A model generated the notes under the pieces. That model ran no database searches, was not told the origin of the DNA, and saw nothing but the letters and a program-made list of their open reading frames with translations. A stretch of DNA of 64,000 bases from Campylobacter sp. 19-13652 (GTDB lineage: Bacteria > Campylobacterota > Campylobacteria > Campylobacterales > Campylobacteraceae), in the NCBI RefSeq assembly GCF_019702925.1, contig NZ_AP024713.1, forward strand, positions 992,001-1,056,000, read 5' to 3'. Of this stretch, positions 18,611 to 29,315 are shown in pieces. Positions within the stretch are counted from its first letter, which is position 1, and every line of letters starts with the position of its first letter. A program made the translations under genes and the position numbers.

Positions 18611-19180
18611 TTAAAATGGTATTGTTTCATCGTTATCGTATTTGTCAATATCTATCTCTGGTTCACTATGTCTTTGAGGTGCTCTTTGCTGTTGCTGATA
18701 GTTTCCTTGATTTTGATAGCTTTGGCTTTGGTTATAATTACCATAATTTGAGCTTTGATTATTATAATTATCAGGACTTGTATAACTATTTTGATTGTTG
18801 TAGCCACCATTATAGCCTTGGTTATTTGGATTATTGTATCCACCACCTTGAGTATTTTGGTTACCCCCCAACATCTCCATATTTTCCACAGTAACAGTAT
18901 GCTTACTACGATTTTGTCCATTACTATCAGTCCACTGCTCAAATTTTAATCTGCCCTCAACAAGCAACTTTGAGCCCTTGTTTAGATATTGATTTGCTAT
19001 TTCTGCCTGTTTTCCAAAAAATGTAATGTCGATAAAGCAGGTCTCTTCACGTCTTTCGCCATTTGTAGTAAATTTGCGAGTTACAGCTATGGCTGAGTTG
19101 CCTATAGCAGAGCCAGTTGTCGTGTATCGCAGCTCTATATCTCTTGTAAGATTTCCCACCAAAACGACTTTATTAAACAT
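18611..19180 (-). CDS. ssb: Single-stranded DNA-binding protein
   Basis: SSB coats single-stranded DNA during replication, recombination and repair and recruits partner enzymes through its tail. The OB-fold covers about residues 1-110 ([38 protein letters not shown]). The tail, about 115-175, is very rich in Asn, Gln, Tyr and Gly, and the protein ends in the acidic tip DNDETIPF that binds partners. The 189-residue length is normal. It lies between rpsF and rpsR. Confidence 0.98.
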   Translation of the reverse strand: MFNKVVLVGNLTRDIELRYTTTGSAIGNSAIAVTRKFTTNGERREETCFIDITFFGKQAEIANQYLNKGSKLLVEGRLKFEQWTDSNGQNRSKHTVTVENMEMLGGNQNTQGGGYNNPNNQGYNGGYNNQNSYTSPDNYNNQSSNYGNYNQSQSYQNQGNYQQQQRAPQRHSEPEIDIDKYDNDETIPF

Positions 19181-19189
19181 TTTTTATCC

Positions 19190-19603
19190 TTATTCTTCGC
19201 TAGCTGCCTCAGCTACTTCTACTTTTGGCTCTCTTGGGGCTCTAGGCTCGCGTACCTCTTTTTTGAGGCTTTGGCGAATACCCTTGCTTAAATTTTCCCA
19301 CGCAGCTATCTCTCTTTTGTTTTCATACTTAACACTTAAAAAACGAATAATGTCCTCAGTTATACGTATAACCCTTGTCAACTCATTTAAAAGCGAAGGT
19401 GGTGCTTTGTAGTAGATTACAAAATAGGTGCCACGCTCATATTTTTTAATAGTATAAGCTAGCTTTCTTGTACCCATTTCAACAACAGATGCAATTTCGC
19501 CACCATTTTTAGTGATAATATCTTTCACAAACTCTAGTCTGGCTTTGGCTTCTTCTTCTGTAAGCGTAGGCTTTAGAATAAATAAAAGCTCATAATGTCT
19601 CAT
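19190..19603 (-). CDS. rpsF: 30S ribosomal protein S6
   Basis: S6 pairs with S18 on the 30S platform. The 137-residue protein has the ferredoxin-like fold motifs [38 protein letters not shown] and [18 protein letters not shown]. The C-terminal 35 residues are a charged Arg/Glu/Pro-rich extension (EPRAPREPK). It heads the rpsF-ssb-rpsR operon, about 90 bases after holA, with AAGGAG ahead of the ATG. Confidence 0.97.
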   Translation of the reverse strand: MRHYELLFILKPTLTEEEAKARLEFVKDIITKNGGEIASVVEMGTRKLAYTIKKYERGTYFVIYYKAPPSLLNELTRVIRITEDIIRFLSVKYENKREIAAWENLSKGIRQSLKKEVREPRAPREPKVEVAEAASEE

Positions 19604-19692
19604 AGATTCTCCTTATGGATTTCGCCCGCCCTCGCGAGCAAGGATAGCTTAAGCTTAGGCTCAAGCAAGCCCAAAGTTTATCGAAAAAATGC

Positions 19693-20682
19693 TTAAGCTT
19701 TGCTTGATATTATGGATTGCAAGCTTAAAATCAATGATATGATAAGGGAATTTTTATCTATTTGAGAGCTACTTTTTAGCTTTAATTCAGCCTCATTTAA
19801 GGTTATGAAAATACTTTGATATTTAAGCAATGTAAGCCCCATGCTTTGCGTTTTTAATAAATTTGCAACATTCTGAGGAGGCGCGTAGCCAAGAGCCGCC
19901 TTAAGGTCAAACTTACCCGTACTTTTAATATAAGCATGAAGCCTAAAAAGCCTAGAAAATGACTTATATAAGGAATTTATAAATGCTATCTCGTTAAAGC
20001 CAGAGCTTTGCATTATCTCAAAAAGCTCCCTAGAAATAGGGCGAGCACTCATAAATTTATTAAAAAAATCATCAAAACTTATCTCCGAAAGCCCATAAAC
20101 CAAAGCCCGCACCATATCCTCGTCAATATGGGTGCTTTGCGCTGCTAGTTTATTAAGCTCTGACGCCGCTAGATAGAGATTTTCATTATGTATGGTATAT
20201 AGAGAATACAACGCGCCTTTAGTTATATTCAGCCCCATTTTTCCAGAATGCTTTGCAAGCAAGCCAACTGCCTCATCAGGGCTTTGTGGCTTAAAAAATC
20301 TAGCAAAATTCACCCCAAAAAGCTTTTGGGCATCCATAGCCATCTTTGCGTCTGCTTCATAAAATTCATACAAAAACCGTCCGCCATTTGCCTCGCAAGC
20401 CCTTAAAAGCTCTTTAAGCTCTTTTGCTGGGATTTTTTTATCACTTTTTAAATAAAGCACGTTTGTGCCTCCAAAAAGTGAGCTTTCAAAAAGATGAGCC
20501 CGCGCCCTAGAAAAGTCATACTCATCAAAATAAAAAGTGAGTAAATTTGGCTCATTTGCTGTATAAAGCCCCAAAATCTCGCGACCAAATAGCTCTATTT
20601 GATACTCGTCAGCCCCATAAAGCATAAAATAATTTGGAAATCTATCGCTAGATAAAAGCCACTCTAATTCTCGCCTATACAC
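19693..20682 (-). CDS. holA: DNA polymerase III delta subunit
   Basis: HolA is the clamp-loader wrench subunit that opens the beta sliding clamp. The 329-residue protein has the family's N-terminal AAA+-like fold without ATP-binding motifs (FMLYGADEYQIELFGREIL), LYLKSDKKIPAKELKELL, a middle region NENLYLAASELNKLA and a helical collar domain at the C-terminus. Identification rests on overall pattern rather than a catalytic motif. It lies five bases after rnr, in the HDOD-rnr-holA run. Confidence 0.85.
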   Translation of the reverse strand: MYRRELEWLLSSDRFPNYFMLYGADEYQIELFGREILGLYTANEPNLLTFYFDEYDFSRARAHLFESSLFGGTNVLYLKSDKKIPAKELKELLRACEANGGRFLYEFYEADAKMAMDAQKLFGVNFARFFKPQSPDEAVGLLAKHSGKMGLNITKGALYSLYTIHNENLYLAASELNKLAAQSTHIDEDMVRALVYGLSEISFDDFFNKFMSARPISRELFEIMQSSGFNEIAFINSLYKSFSRLFRLHAYIKSTGKFDLKAALGYAPPQNVANLLKTQSMGLTLLKYQSIFITLNEAELKLKSSSQIDKNSLIISLILSLQSIISSKA

Positions 20683-20687
20683 TCAAA

Positions 20688-22601
20688 TCACCCCAGTTTT
20701 TTTACCACTTTTGCGATGATTTTTCCGCTTGCTATTTCAGCACTTTGAATTTTTACCAAAAGCTCAGTAAGAAGATCGCAGGTAAAATTACCAGCCACAA
20801 AAATCCTAGCTCCTTTTAGCTCGTCATCAAGCCTTGCTATTAGCTCAGTGCCATTTGACACAACGTAACAACGCACGATTTTACCTATATTTTCGCTAGC
20901 CCAGCGGGCAAATTTGCGGTCGATAAAATCAAACGCTACCCTGTCTGCCTCTCGTTCAAGCTCACTAAGTCTCTCACAAACTAGCTCGATACCATCTAGG
21001 ATATAGTTTAGCTGTTTTTTGTCATTGTTTAAATTTGCCTTAAGAATGCGGTGCAAAATCAGATCCGAATACCGTCTAATTGGGCTTGTGAAATGGCTAT
21101 AAGTACTAAATCCTAGCCCAAAATGCCCCTTGCTAATAGCCTCATACCCAGCCTTTTTCTGCGCTTTTATGATAAGCTTGTCTATCTCATCTGGATTTTG
21201 TAGCACCTCGGCGGCGATTTGAATTTTTCTTATTAATTTAGCAAGGTCGGGCTCATAAGTAAAATCAAGCCCTAAGCTAGCCAAATCGTCCAATAAATAG
21301 TGGATTTTTTTTAAATCAGGGGGCAGGTGGTTACGAAAAATACCAAATTTTATACGCTTTGCAGCCTCGCAGTTAGCCAGTAACATGCAGTCCTCGACAA
21401 GCTGATGGCTGTGGGTGTCGGTCTCAAAACGAGTGCTTTTTATTAGCCCACGCTCGTCAAGCTCAAGCCGAAGCTCATTTGTGCGAAAGCTAAAGGCGTT
21501 TTTAAGCCTTTTATCCCTAAGACGTTGAGTTATTTCGCCTAAGTCTCTTATAAATCCCAGCTCATCGGCATTATCACCAGCCAAAACGCCATCTATAAAA
21601 TCATAATTATATCTCTTTTTTGATACTATTATCGCCTCAAAAAGCTCCGATTTTAACACATTTAAATCATCATCTAAATAAATTTTAAAACAAAAGGCAA
21701 GCCTAGGAATATCAGGCACCAAAGAGCAGATATTTTCACTTAAATTCCTAGGCAGCATAGGTACAGCCTTGTGTGGAAAATAGATAGAAAATCCACGCTC
21801 TTTTGCCTCTTTGTCTATGGGGCTAAATGGCGTTACATAAGCGCTCACATCGGCTATTGCAACATAGATAATGTGCTTTTTGGCATCATAATAAATCGCA
21901 TCGTCAAAGTCCTTTGCGTCAACTGGGTCTATGGTGCAAAATGGAAGATGGCTTAAATCAACTCGATCTGGATACGAGGCAGCATCCACGCTTGTATAAG
22001 CCGCGGCTTGCAGCTCGCAAGCCTCGCCAAATTCATCGTTTTTATTATACAAAGCAAGCGATATTTTATCATCACAAAATGGATCGTTTAAATTCCCAAC
22101 TACCTCAGTTATCTCATTTGTTGCATTGTTTATCTTTAATACAGTTCCAAGCGGCAGTGCTTTGAGACTTTTTTGGCTTGCCCTTAAAGCACTGGCAAGC
22201 CCTGTTTTAAAATTTACTCCAAGTATCGCAGCGCCGACTTGCTTTGTATAGACTAGGCTTGTGGCGTGAGCTGGCTTTAGTACCATTATGACTTTGGCTC
22301 GCGGCTTATTGCTTCTGCCTATTAATTTAGCTAAGACTATATCGCCTAGGTGCGCGCCATTTAAGTTTTTATTTTCTATTATTATGTCACTTTTAAATTT
22401 ATCACTAAAAGCGCTTAAATACCCAGTGCCATTAGAGCTAACATCAAGTCTACCAGAAATAAAAGAATTATTTAAATAAAATGTATTTTTATGCTCATTT
22501 GCTGCGCCGATAGAGAGGAGGTTTTTAATACACTCTCTATTCTCGGGGCGCAAATCCTGCGCTTTTACGCCATTTTCAAGTGTGGATAAAAATCTTCTCA
22601 C
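20688..22601 (-). CDS. rnr: Ribonuclease R (RNase II/RNB family)
   Basis: A 3'-5' exoribonuclease that degrades structured RNA. The catalytic RNB domain starts near residue 215 with the metal-binding aspartates in TIDPVDAKDFDDAIYYD. It continues through GFSIYFPHKAVPMLP, LPPDLKKI and SHFTSPIRRYSDLILHR. A cold-shock-like OB domain precedes it. The 637 residues are shorter than E. coli RNase R (813) and the C-terminal S1/Lys-rich region is short or absent, as in other epsilonproteobacterial versions. The start overlaps the end of the HDOD gene by four bases. Confidence 0.92.
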   Translation of the reverse strand: MRRFLSTLENGVKAQDLRPENRECIKNLLSIGAANEHKNTFYLNNSFISGRLDVSSNGTGYLSAFSDKFKSDIIIENKNLNGAHLGDIVLAKLIGRSNKPRAKVIMVLKPAHATSLVYTKQVGAAILGVNFKTGLASALRASQKSLKALPLGTVLKINNATNEITEVVGNLNDPFCDDKISLALYNKNDEFGEACELQAAAYTSVDAASYPDRVDLSHLPFCTIDPVDAKDFDDAIYYDAKKHIIYVAIADVSAYVTPFSPIDKEAKERGFSIYFPHKAVPMLPRNLSENICSLVPDIPRLAFCFKIYLDDDLNVLKSELFEAIIVSKKRYNYDFIDGVLAGDNADELGFIRDLGEITQRLRDKRLKNAFSFRTNELRLELDERGLIKSTRFETDTHSHQLVEDCMLLANCEAAKRIKFGIFRNHLPPDLKKIHYLLDDLASLGLDFTYEPDLAKLIRKIQIAAEVLQNPDEIDKLIIKAQKKAGYEAISKGHFGLGFSTYSHFTSPIRRYSDLILHRILKANLNNDKKQLNYILDGIELVCERLSELEREADRVAFDFIDRKFARWASENIGKIVRCYVVSNGTELIARLDDELKGARIFVAGNFTCDLLTELLVKIQSAEIASGKIIAKVVKKLG

Positions 22602-23416
22602 AAATTATCTTTGACTTTTGTTACAACCATTAAAAATGTATCTTTATCAAATTTATATCTGTCAAGTAGCGGAAGCGTTGCGTCTATACTATCTTTATTT
22701 AACTGTCCAAAGATATTTATCGCTGTTTTTATAACCTTAATAGCCCTTGCGTACTCAAGCACGTTATCAGGCGCATCTTCTGGATTGTTTGCGTGAAGTA
22801 TGGTGCTCACAAGCTCACTTTCTAAGTTCCACTGCTCAAATATCTCAGCCGCGACCTCCTCATTTGTAATACCCATCATATTAAGCTCAAGCTCAGAAAG
22901 CTCATCAGGGGTAGAAATAAGCCTAATATGCGAACCAAACTCGGCGTCTTTATGCGTCTCAATCAGCTCGTGAGCTAGGACGATTTTGCCGATTTCTAGC
23001 ATAAATGAGGCCGGAGAGAGTATTTCTAGGGCTTGTGGACGTATCTTAGAATACCAATTATACATTAGCGCTGTTTGAGCCATCGAAATATTTAAAAATG
23101 AGTGGGTAGATATATTATAAGGTTCTAAATTTATAGAAAAGTTTTTCTTTACTGCGCTTGAGAGAGCAAAACCCCTTACTGTCGCCATACCAAACAGTGA
23201 TATAGCACGAGATATAGAGGTTATTTCCTTACTAAAACCGTAAAGCGGACTATTTGCCGAGCGCAGGATATTGGCTGTTAGCATGGGGTCTTTTTCTATT
23301 ATTTTAGTTAGGTCATTTACTGAGCTATTCTCATCACTGCAAATTCGCTGTATCTGTATAACCGTATCATCAAGTGGTGGCAAAGCTTTTATTTTTTTAT
23401 AAATTGAGTCGTTCAT
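22598..23416 (-). CDS. HDOD-domain protein
   Basis: A 272-residue protein made almost wholly of an HDOD domain, a non-catalytic relative of HD phosphohydrolases used in signalling. Seen: LPPLDDTVIQIQRICSDENS at the N-terminus, then LTKIIEKDPMLTANILRSAN and ISRAISLFGMATVRGFALSS. The HD metal ligands are not preserved as a pair. HDOD proteins in related bacteria influence motility and stress responses; the role here is inferred only. It is first in the run with rnr and holA. Confidence 0.85.
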   Translation of the reverse strand: MNDSIYKKIKALPPLDDTVIQIQRICSDENSSVNDLTKIIEKDPMLTANILRSANSPLYGFSKEITSISRAISLFGMATVRGFALSSAVKKNFSINLEPYNISTHSFLNISMAQTALMYNWYSKIRPQALEILSPASFMLEIGKIVLAHELIETHKDAEFGSHIRLISTPDELSELELNMMGITNEEVAAEIFEQWNLESELVSTILHANNPEDAPDNVLEYARAIKVIKTAINIFGQLNKDSIDATLPLLDRYKFDKDTFLMVVTKVKDNL

Positions 23417-23506
23417 TGCTTTCTTCTTTTTTGAAATTTTGATTGTATTTTATCCTAAATAAGCTTAAAATTTTTAATTTTCAGCGATATTTGAGCCTTT
23501 TAGTGA

Positions 23507-24565
<1,059 letters not shown>

Positions 24566-24575
24566 GCTATATTTA

Positions 24576-25865
24576 GTGGCAAGAAAAACGTCAAAAAAAC
24601 GCAAAAGCGCGGATAAAAACTCGCACCTAAAAAGGCTAAACTATGCACTTGCTGGCTTAGCCTTGTGTGCTATATTTGGACTTGGGTATTATTCATATAC
24701 CCAGCTTTTGCCTACAAGAGACAGCATAAATGAAATAAATTCTAAAAACGACACAAAAGATACTCAGCAAATAAGCCAAAATGGCAAAAAAGAGGTTATC
24801 ATCGGCAAACCACTAGAGCCTATAAAGCACAAAAAATATGAATTTGATAAAAACGAAAACTTAAGCCAAATATTTTTCAAAAATAATAAAAACGAAAAAA
24901 CAGAGCAAGCCAAAAGTGAAAATAGTGAAAAAAACACAAATTTAAGCCCTGATTTAAGCAAAACACAAGAAAACCAAAATCAAGAGGCAAAAAACAAAAG
25001 CCAAGTCAATAGCAAACAAAATGAAAAAAAAGAGCAAATCGATAGATTGCAAATAGAAAAAAACGAAGTAAAAAAAGAAATCACCGAAAAAGAGCAAAAT
25101 AAAAAAACAGAAAAATCCATAGAAAAAACGCCAAAAATTTATCCAAATTATACAAAACCGCCAAAACAATTTCTCCCTGGTAGCAAAAAAGCTCAACCAA
25201 CCATACACCTAGCAAACAAACCTAGACTAGTGATAATAATCGATGACATAGCCACAAAGGCGCACGCTGCCATGGTACGCTCAATCGGACTAAAAATAAC
25301 ACCATCTATATTTCCGCCTACAAGCGCACACCCAGACACACCGCGCATAGCAGATGAGTTTAGCTCCTTTATGATACACCTACCACTTGAGGCGATTAAA
25401 TTTAATAAACCTGAGCCAAATACACTAAAAGATAGTGATAGCTATGAGCACATAAGCTCTATATTAAAAAAGGTAAGAAAAGACTTCCCAAAGGCAAAAT
25501 ACATCAACAATCACACAGGCTCTAAATTCACAAGCTCAGAACAAGCCATGATAAAACTACTAAGAGCGAGTTTAATTTATGATTTTACATTTTTGGATTC
25601 GCGGACAACGCAATACTCAAAGGTAGCATCAGCTAGCGAAAAACTTGGACTTGGATACATAGGAAGGGATGTTTTTCTAGACGACGATGAGGCTGCAAAT
25701 GAGGTAAAAAAAGAGCTAGAAAAAGCCGTATCTATGGCTAAAAAAAGAGGCTATGCCATAGCCATAGGTCATCCAAAACCAAATACAATAAACACAATAA
25801 AAGCCCAAAAAAATGGGCTTTTAAAAGACGTTGATGTAGTATATTTTTCGGAGCTTTATCATTGA
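24576..25865 (+). CDS. Divergent polysaccharide deacetylase (YibQ-like) with one membrane anchor
   Basis: A 429-residue envelope protein. A basic N-terminus leads into a single TM helix (about residues 25-47). A very charged, Lys/Glu/Asn/Gln-rich linker of about 140 residues (50-195) follows, then a divergent polysaccharide deacetylase domain (PRLVIIIDDIATKAHAAMVR, FMIHLPLEAIKF, INNHTGSKFTSS, TFLDSRTT, YAIAIGHPKPNT). The conserved Asp-Asp, His and Ser-Arg positions are present. The substrate is not known for this family; a periplasmic glycan role is inferred. GTG 24576 is the likely start. The stop overlaps the dprA start. Confidence 0.82.
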   Translation: MARKTSKKRKSADKNSHLKRLNYALAGLALCAIFGLGYYSYTQLLPTRDSINEINSKNDTKDTQQISQNGKKEVIIGKPLEPIKHKKYEFDKNENLSQIFFKNNKNEKTEQAKSENSEKNTNLSPDLSKTQENQNQEAKNKSQVNSKQNEKKEQIDRLQIEKNEVKKEITEKEQNKKTEKSIEKTPKIYPNYTKPPKQFLPGSKKAQPTIHLANKPRLVIIIDDIATKAHAAMVRSIGLKITPSIFPPTSAHPDTPRIADEFSSFMIHLPLEAIKFNKPEPNTLKDSDSYEHISSILKKVRKDFPKAKYINNHTGSKFTSSEQAMIKLLRASLIYDFTFLDSRTTQYSKVASASEKLGLGYIGRDVFLDDDEAANEVKKELEKAVSMAKKRGYAIAIGHPKPNTINTIKAQKNGLLKDVDVVYFSELYH

Positions 25866-26665
25866 AAATCCTCACAAAAGACGAGCTACCAAAATCCCTA
25901 AACAGACTTAACACAAAAGTAGACCCAGAGGTAAAATCACTATATGCCATAGGTGAAACAAAGCTTCTTGAGCTGCCAAAAATAGCAATAGTAGGCTCAA
26001 GAAAAGCAAGTGTATACACAAAAGAGCTGGTTAGTCAGCTAGCAAGCACTCTTGCAAGCCGAGAAATCTGCGTAGTAAGTGGGGCTGCCCTTGGCGTAGA
26101 TATAGCTGCTCATACAGCGGCACTTGGGCACACTATAGCGGTTTTTGGAAATGGCGTGGATGTAATCTACCCTAAATCAAATTCAAACACCATTAAAAAA
26201 ATACTCCAAACATCACTAGCAATCAGCGAATATCCCTCCCAAACACCACCTCTAGCCCACCATTTCTTACAAAGAAACCGCATAGTAGTGGCGCTCTCTC
26301 AGGCGCTTGTCATCGCACAAGCAGACCAACAAAGCGGCACAATGGCAAGTGCAAACATAGCCCAGCGGCTTGGAGTGCCTATTTATGTGCTACCGCAACG
26401 TTTAAGCGAGAGCAGGGGTAGCAATATGCTATTAGAGCAGGGCAAGGCTAGCCTTTTGGCTGATTTTGAGGCTTTTAGTGATAAATTTGCAAGCAATAAA
26501 AAGGCTCTTAAAGCGCAACTTAAGGATAGTAATGATGAGATACTTAGATATTGCAAGGACGGAGCTATGCTCGATGATATGCTAGCTAAATTTGGAGACA
26601 TCATATATGAGTATGAGCTTGACGGAAAAATAGAGATTAAAAACTTAAGAGTATTTGCAAATTAA
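25862..26665 (+). CDS. dprA: DNA-processing protein DprA
   Basis: DprA binds incoming single-stranded DNA during natural transformation and loads RecA. The 267-residue protein has the Rossmann-like core IAIVGSRKASVYTKEL, VVSGAALGVDIAAHTAAL, GNGVDVIYPKSN and SEYPSQTPPLAHHFLQRNR, then QADQQSGTMASA and a C-terminal winged-helix-like region. The start is TTG 25862, overlapping the upstream stop (TTGA). With comEC elsewhere in the window it fits a transformable organism. Confidence 0.95.
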   Translation: MKILTKDELPKSLNRLNTKVDPEVKSLYAIGETKLLELPKIAIVGSRKASVYTKELVSQLASTLASREICVVSGAALGVDIAAHTAALGHTIAVFGNGVDVIYPKSNSNTIKKILQTSLAISEYPSQTPPLAHHFLQRNRIVVALSQALVIAQADQQSGTMASANIAQRLGVPIYVLPQRLSESRGSNMLLEQGKASLLADFEAFSDKFASNKKALKAQLKDSNDEILRYCKDGAMLDDMLAKFGDIIYEYELDGKIEIKNLRVFAN

Positions 26666-26685
26666 ATTTATACATTTGAGGCATA

Positions 26686-27063
26686 ATGGCAAAAATAATA
26701 GGATTAGACATAGGACTTAAGCGCATAGGAGTGGCTTTTAGTGATGGCAAAATCACGGTACCACTAAATCCTATCATACGCAAAAATAGAAATCAAGCAG
26801 CAAACGAGGTACGAGAAGTATTAAGCGAATACAAAGCAGATACTCTTGTAATAGGCGTGCCGCTAGGTGGCGGTAGCGAGGACGAAATGAAAAGACGGGT
26901 TGAGCATTTTGCAAGTTTGCTTGATTTTCATGGCAAGCTTGAGTATGTAAATGAAGCATACTCAAGCAGCGAAGCGAGCGATCTTTACACAAGCAGCAAA
27001 AGAGACGGCAGGCTTGATAGTATGTCGGCAATGATAATTCTTAATAGATACTTAAAACTATAA
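26686..27063 (+). CDS. ruvX: Putative pre-16S rRNA nuclease / Holliday junction resolvase-like (YqgF)
   Basis: YqgF-family RNase H-fold nuclease. The E. coli member helps mature the 16S rRNA 5' end; a Holliday-junction role has also been proposed. The 125-residue protein shows IIGLDIGLKRIGVAFSDG (catalytic Asp), TLVIGVPLGGGSEDEMKRR, VNEAYSSSEAS (catalytic Glu) and a C-terminal Asp-containing DSMSAMIIL helix. It lies 20 bases after dprA and 9 before murI. Confidence 0.93.
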   Translation: MAKIIGLDIGLKRIGVAFSDGKITVPLNPIIRKNRNQAANEVREVLSEYKADTLVIGVPLGGGSEDEMKRRVEHFASLLDFHGKLEYVNEAYSSSEASDLYTSSKRDGRLDSMSAMIILNRYLKL

Positions 27064-27072
27064 GGCTAGAAA

Positions 27073-27846
27073 ATGGTAGGTATATTTGATTCTGGGCTTG
27101 GGGGACTTAGTGTACTTGAGCTAGCACTGCGCACAGCAGAACTTAAAAACGAGCGATTTTTATACTACGCAGATCGAGAGCACGTACCATACGGCACAAA
27201 AGAACAAGAGCAGATAATAAAATACTCAATAAATGCGACTGATTTTTTAATAAGCCAAGGCGCAAAATCTGTAATAGTAGCATGTAATACTGCAACTTCT
27301 GCGGCAATTGCGCCATTAAGAGAGCATTTTAAAATCCCTATAATAGGCATGGAGCCAGCCATAAAACCTGCATTAAACGCCACAAAATCAAAAGCTCTTT
27401 TATTAGCCACACCAGTTACAATAGCTGGTAAAAAGCTAGACAACCTGATAGCTTTAACAAACAATGCCGATAACCTAATAAAAGTAGCACTGCCAAAGCT
27501 TGTAGAATTTGCCGAAAATGGGGAATTTGCATCAGAGAGATTAAAGGAGTATTTAAAAGCACAACTTGAAAAAATAGGGCAAAAAGTGGATAGCGTGGTG
27601 CTTGGTTGCACCCATTTTAACTATTTTAAAGATACAATTTTAGATGTACTTGAGGGTGTTAAATTTTATGACGGAAATCAAGGTACAATAAACCGCCTAT
27701 TAAACCAAATAACACCAGAATATCACGATGTCAACACTAGCACAAGGGTGAGATATTTTTACTCCTCAAACGAGATAAAAGATAAGAGCGAACTAGCTAA
27801 AATATCAATGCTTCTTGATAGGTTAAATTTAATGAGTAAAATATAG
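27073..27846 (+). CDS. murI: Glutamate racemase
   Basis: MurI makes D-glutamate for peptidoglycan. The two catalytic Cys are seen in VACNTATSAA (around residue 70) and LGCTHFNYF (around 178), with GIFDSGLGGLSVLE at the N-terminus and the YYADREHVPYG substrate loop. The 257-residue length is normal. It ends the ilvC-to-murI run of plus-strand genes. Confidence 0.96.
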   Translation: MVGIFDSGLGGLSVLELALRTAELKNERFLYYADREHVPYGTKEQEQIIKYSINATDFLISQGAKSVIVACNTATSAAIAPLREHFKIPIIGMEPAIKPALNATKSKALLLATPVTIAGKKLDNLIALTNNADNLIKVALPKLVEFAENGEFASERLKEYLKAQLEKIGQKVDSVVLGCTHFNYFKDTILDVLEGVKFYDGNQGTINRLLNQITPEYHDVNTSTRVRYFYSSNEIKDKSELAKISMLLDRLNLMSKI

Positions 27847-27920
27847 AATATTTAAATTAAAAATAAGTCTTCGCAAAAAAGAATTAATCATGATTTAAAT
27901 TTTAAAAGATAAATACAAAA

Positions 27921-28007
27921 TGGTGCCTGAGGTCGGACTCGAACCGACACAAGGTTGCCCTTACCAGATTTTGAGTCTGGCGCGTCTACCAGTTTCACCA
28001 CTCAGGC
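27921..28007 (-). tRNA. tRNA-Leu (anticodon CAA)
   Basis: An 87-nt cloverleaf on the minus strand. The acceptor stem GCCTGAG pairs with CTCAGGC, and the anticodon stem CCAGA/TCTGG encloses loop CTCAAAA, giving anticodon CAA. A long variable arm typical of class II tRNAs and a GGTTCGAGTCC T-arm are present. The 3' CCA is encoded. It reads UUG leucine codons. Confidence 0.97.
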
Positions 28008-28060
28008 ATTTTAGCACCATATAAATGATGCTAAATCAATATTAAATAATTATAGATAAA

Positions 28061-28357
28061 TTACTTTTTCTTAGCTTTTTTAGAAGCAGCAACAGCGTCT
28101 TTTAGCTTCTTGCCTACTTTAAATTTAACAGCTTTGCTAGCTGGAACATCTATTGTCTTATCAGTGCCTGGCACACGAGCTTTACGAGCAGCTCTTTCAG
28201 ATACATCAAAAGTGCCAAAACCGATAAAACTTACATTATCGCCAGCTACTAATGTATCTTCGATAACCTCTAATGTAGCGTCGACTACTTTTAGGGTGTC
28301 TTTTTTAGATAGTCCTGCCTTCTCGGCAACAGCTTGGATAAACTCAGCTTTTTTCAT
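28061..28357 (-). CDS. hup: HU-family DNA-binding protein
   Basis: A nucleoid-associated protein that bends and compacts DNA. The 98-residue protein has MKKAEFIQAVAEKAGLSKKD, the VSFIGFGTFDVSERAARKAR core and the DNA-minor-groove arm ending in a Lys/Ala-rich tail. AAGGA lies ahead of the ATG. It is separated from the tRNA gene by about 50 bases. Confidence 0.96.
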   Translation of the reverse strand: MKKAEFIQAVAEKAGLSKKDTLKVVDATLEVIEDTLVAGDNVSFIGFGTFDVSERAARKARVPGTDKTIDVPASKAVKFKVGKKLKDAVAASKKAKKK

Positions 28358-28390
28358 AGCTTGTCCTTAAAAATGAAGTAATATGGCTTT

Positions 28391-28396
28391 ATTCTA
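28391..28396 (-). promoter_or_regulatory. -10 box for hup
   Basis: TAGAAT on the minus strand, about 34 bases upstream of the hup start. Confidence 0.5.
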
Positions 28397-28456
28397 CAAT
28401 ATTTTTTAAAGAATTACAATAGTTTTTTAGCTAAAATTTGAAAAAATACGCCATTT

Positions 28457-29197
28457 TTAGCTATTTTTGACTATTTCTAGCACTACTTCAGTCTTTAAAC
28501 CACTCTTTATAATCTCCTTTAAAGCTAAATTTTCAAGTTTTAACCCCATGAGATCATCAGTATTTTTTACCTCATTTTTAGCCATAGCTTGCAAAACTTC
28601 ACCTCTATAATGCTTTGCATAGTGGCTAACAACCTTTCCTTCACTTATAAATTTAAACGTAATATAGGGCTGTTTAAGTTTGTAAAATTTTGCGTAAAAT
28701 CCAGCCCTTAAATCCAGCACGTCTTCACCCAAAAGCCACTCGTCAATCGCCTTGCTAAAATGCTTTGCGTAAAAGCTCTCAAGTGCCACTCCGCGCACCC
28801 TTTCACCCTGCTTAAGTTTATAATAAGGAAGCAAATCAGACGCTAAAACTGGTCCAAATAAATTTGAAAATATCATCACGTTTTTATCTATCCACTCCTT
28901 AGCTGCCTCATCTAGTAAGCGATATTTAAGCGCTGCATACGCCACCCCATCATACCTTAATATAGCCTTCAAACAGCCTTTTGTTCCTAAATCACAGAGC
29001 AAATCCTCATCTATATGCTTTGTACCAAACATAGATAAAATCTCGTCAGTATTGCCGCTATTTATAACGCTATTATATAAATTTATAGCCTCCTTGCGAA
29101 ACTCAAATAAAGAAGGAAAGCTAAAGCAATCTACGTTTAAAGCAACATCGCTCACATCAAAGACTTTAGCCTCACTAGGCGAAAACAAAACTCTCAT
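28457..29197 (-). CDS. yaaA: YaaA-family (DUF328) peroxide stress protein
   Basis: A 246-residue protein of the YaaA/UPF0246 family. In E. coli YaaA lowers intracellular iron under peroxide stress; the molecular activity is DNA binding of an unusual kind. Family features here are MRVLFSPSEAKV at the N-terminus, AILRYDGVAYAALKYRLLD, FSNLFGPVLASDLLPYYKLKQG and a C-terminal VVSHYAKHYRGEVLQAMAKN. AGGAG lies in front of the ATG. It diverges from flgL. Confidence 0.88.
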   Translation of the reverse strand: MRVLFSPSEAKVFDVSDVALNVDCFSFPSLFEFRKEAINLYNSVINSGNTDEILSMFGTKHIDEDLLCDLGTKGCLKAILRYDGVAYAALKYRLLDEAAKEWIDKNVMIFSNLFGPVLASDLLPYYKLKQGERVRGVALESFYAKHFSKAIDEWLLGEDVLDLRAGFYAKFYKLKQPYITFKFISEGKVVSHYAKHYRGEVLQAMAKNEVKNTDDLMGLKLENLALKEIIKSGLKTEVVLEIVKNS

Positions 29198-29266
29198 ATC
29201 AAGCTCCTAAAAATTTATCCCTAATAATACTAAATAAATTTAAATTTTAGCCGATTTGGTAAAAAC

Positions 29267-29282
29267 GGAACTATTTTTGCTT
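29267..29282 (+). promoter_or_regulatory. Sigma-54 (RpoN) promoter of flgL
   Basis: GGAA, six bases, then TTGCTT: an exact match to the sigma-54 -24/-12 consensus known for Campylobacter middle/late flagellar genes, 34 bases upstream of the flgL ATG. It implies control by RpoN with the FlgR/FlgS two-component system. Confidence 0.85.
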
Positions 29283-29315
29283 AAGGCTTAAACAAAGAGA
29301 TAAAAAGGGAAAAAT

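Noticed and set aside
18680-18880. Plus-strand frames opposite the ssb tail
   Set aside because: They are reverse readings of the Asn/Gln/Gly-rich SSB tail, whose repetitive codons keep several frames open.
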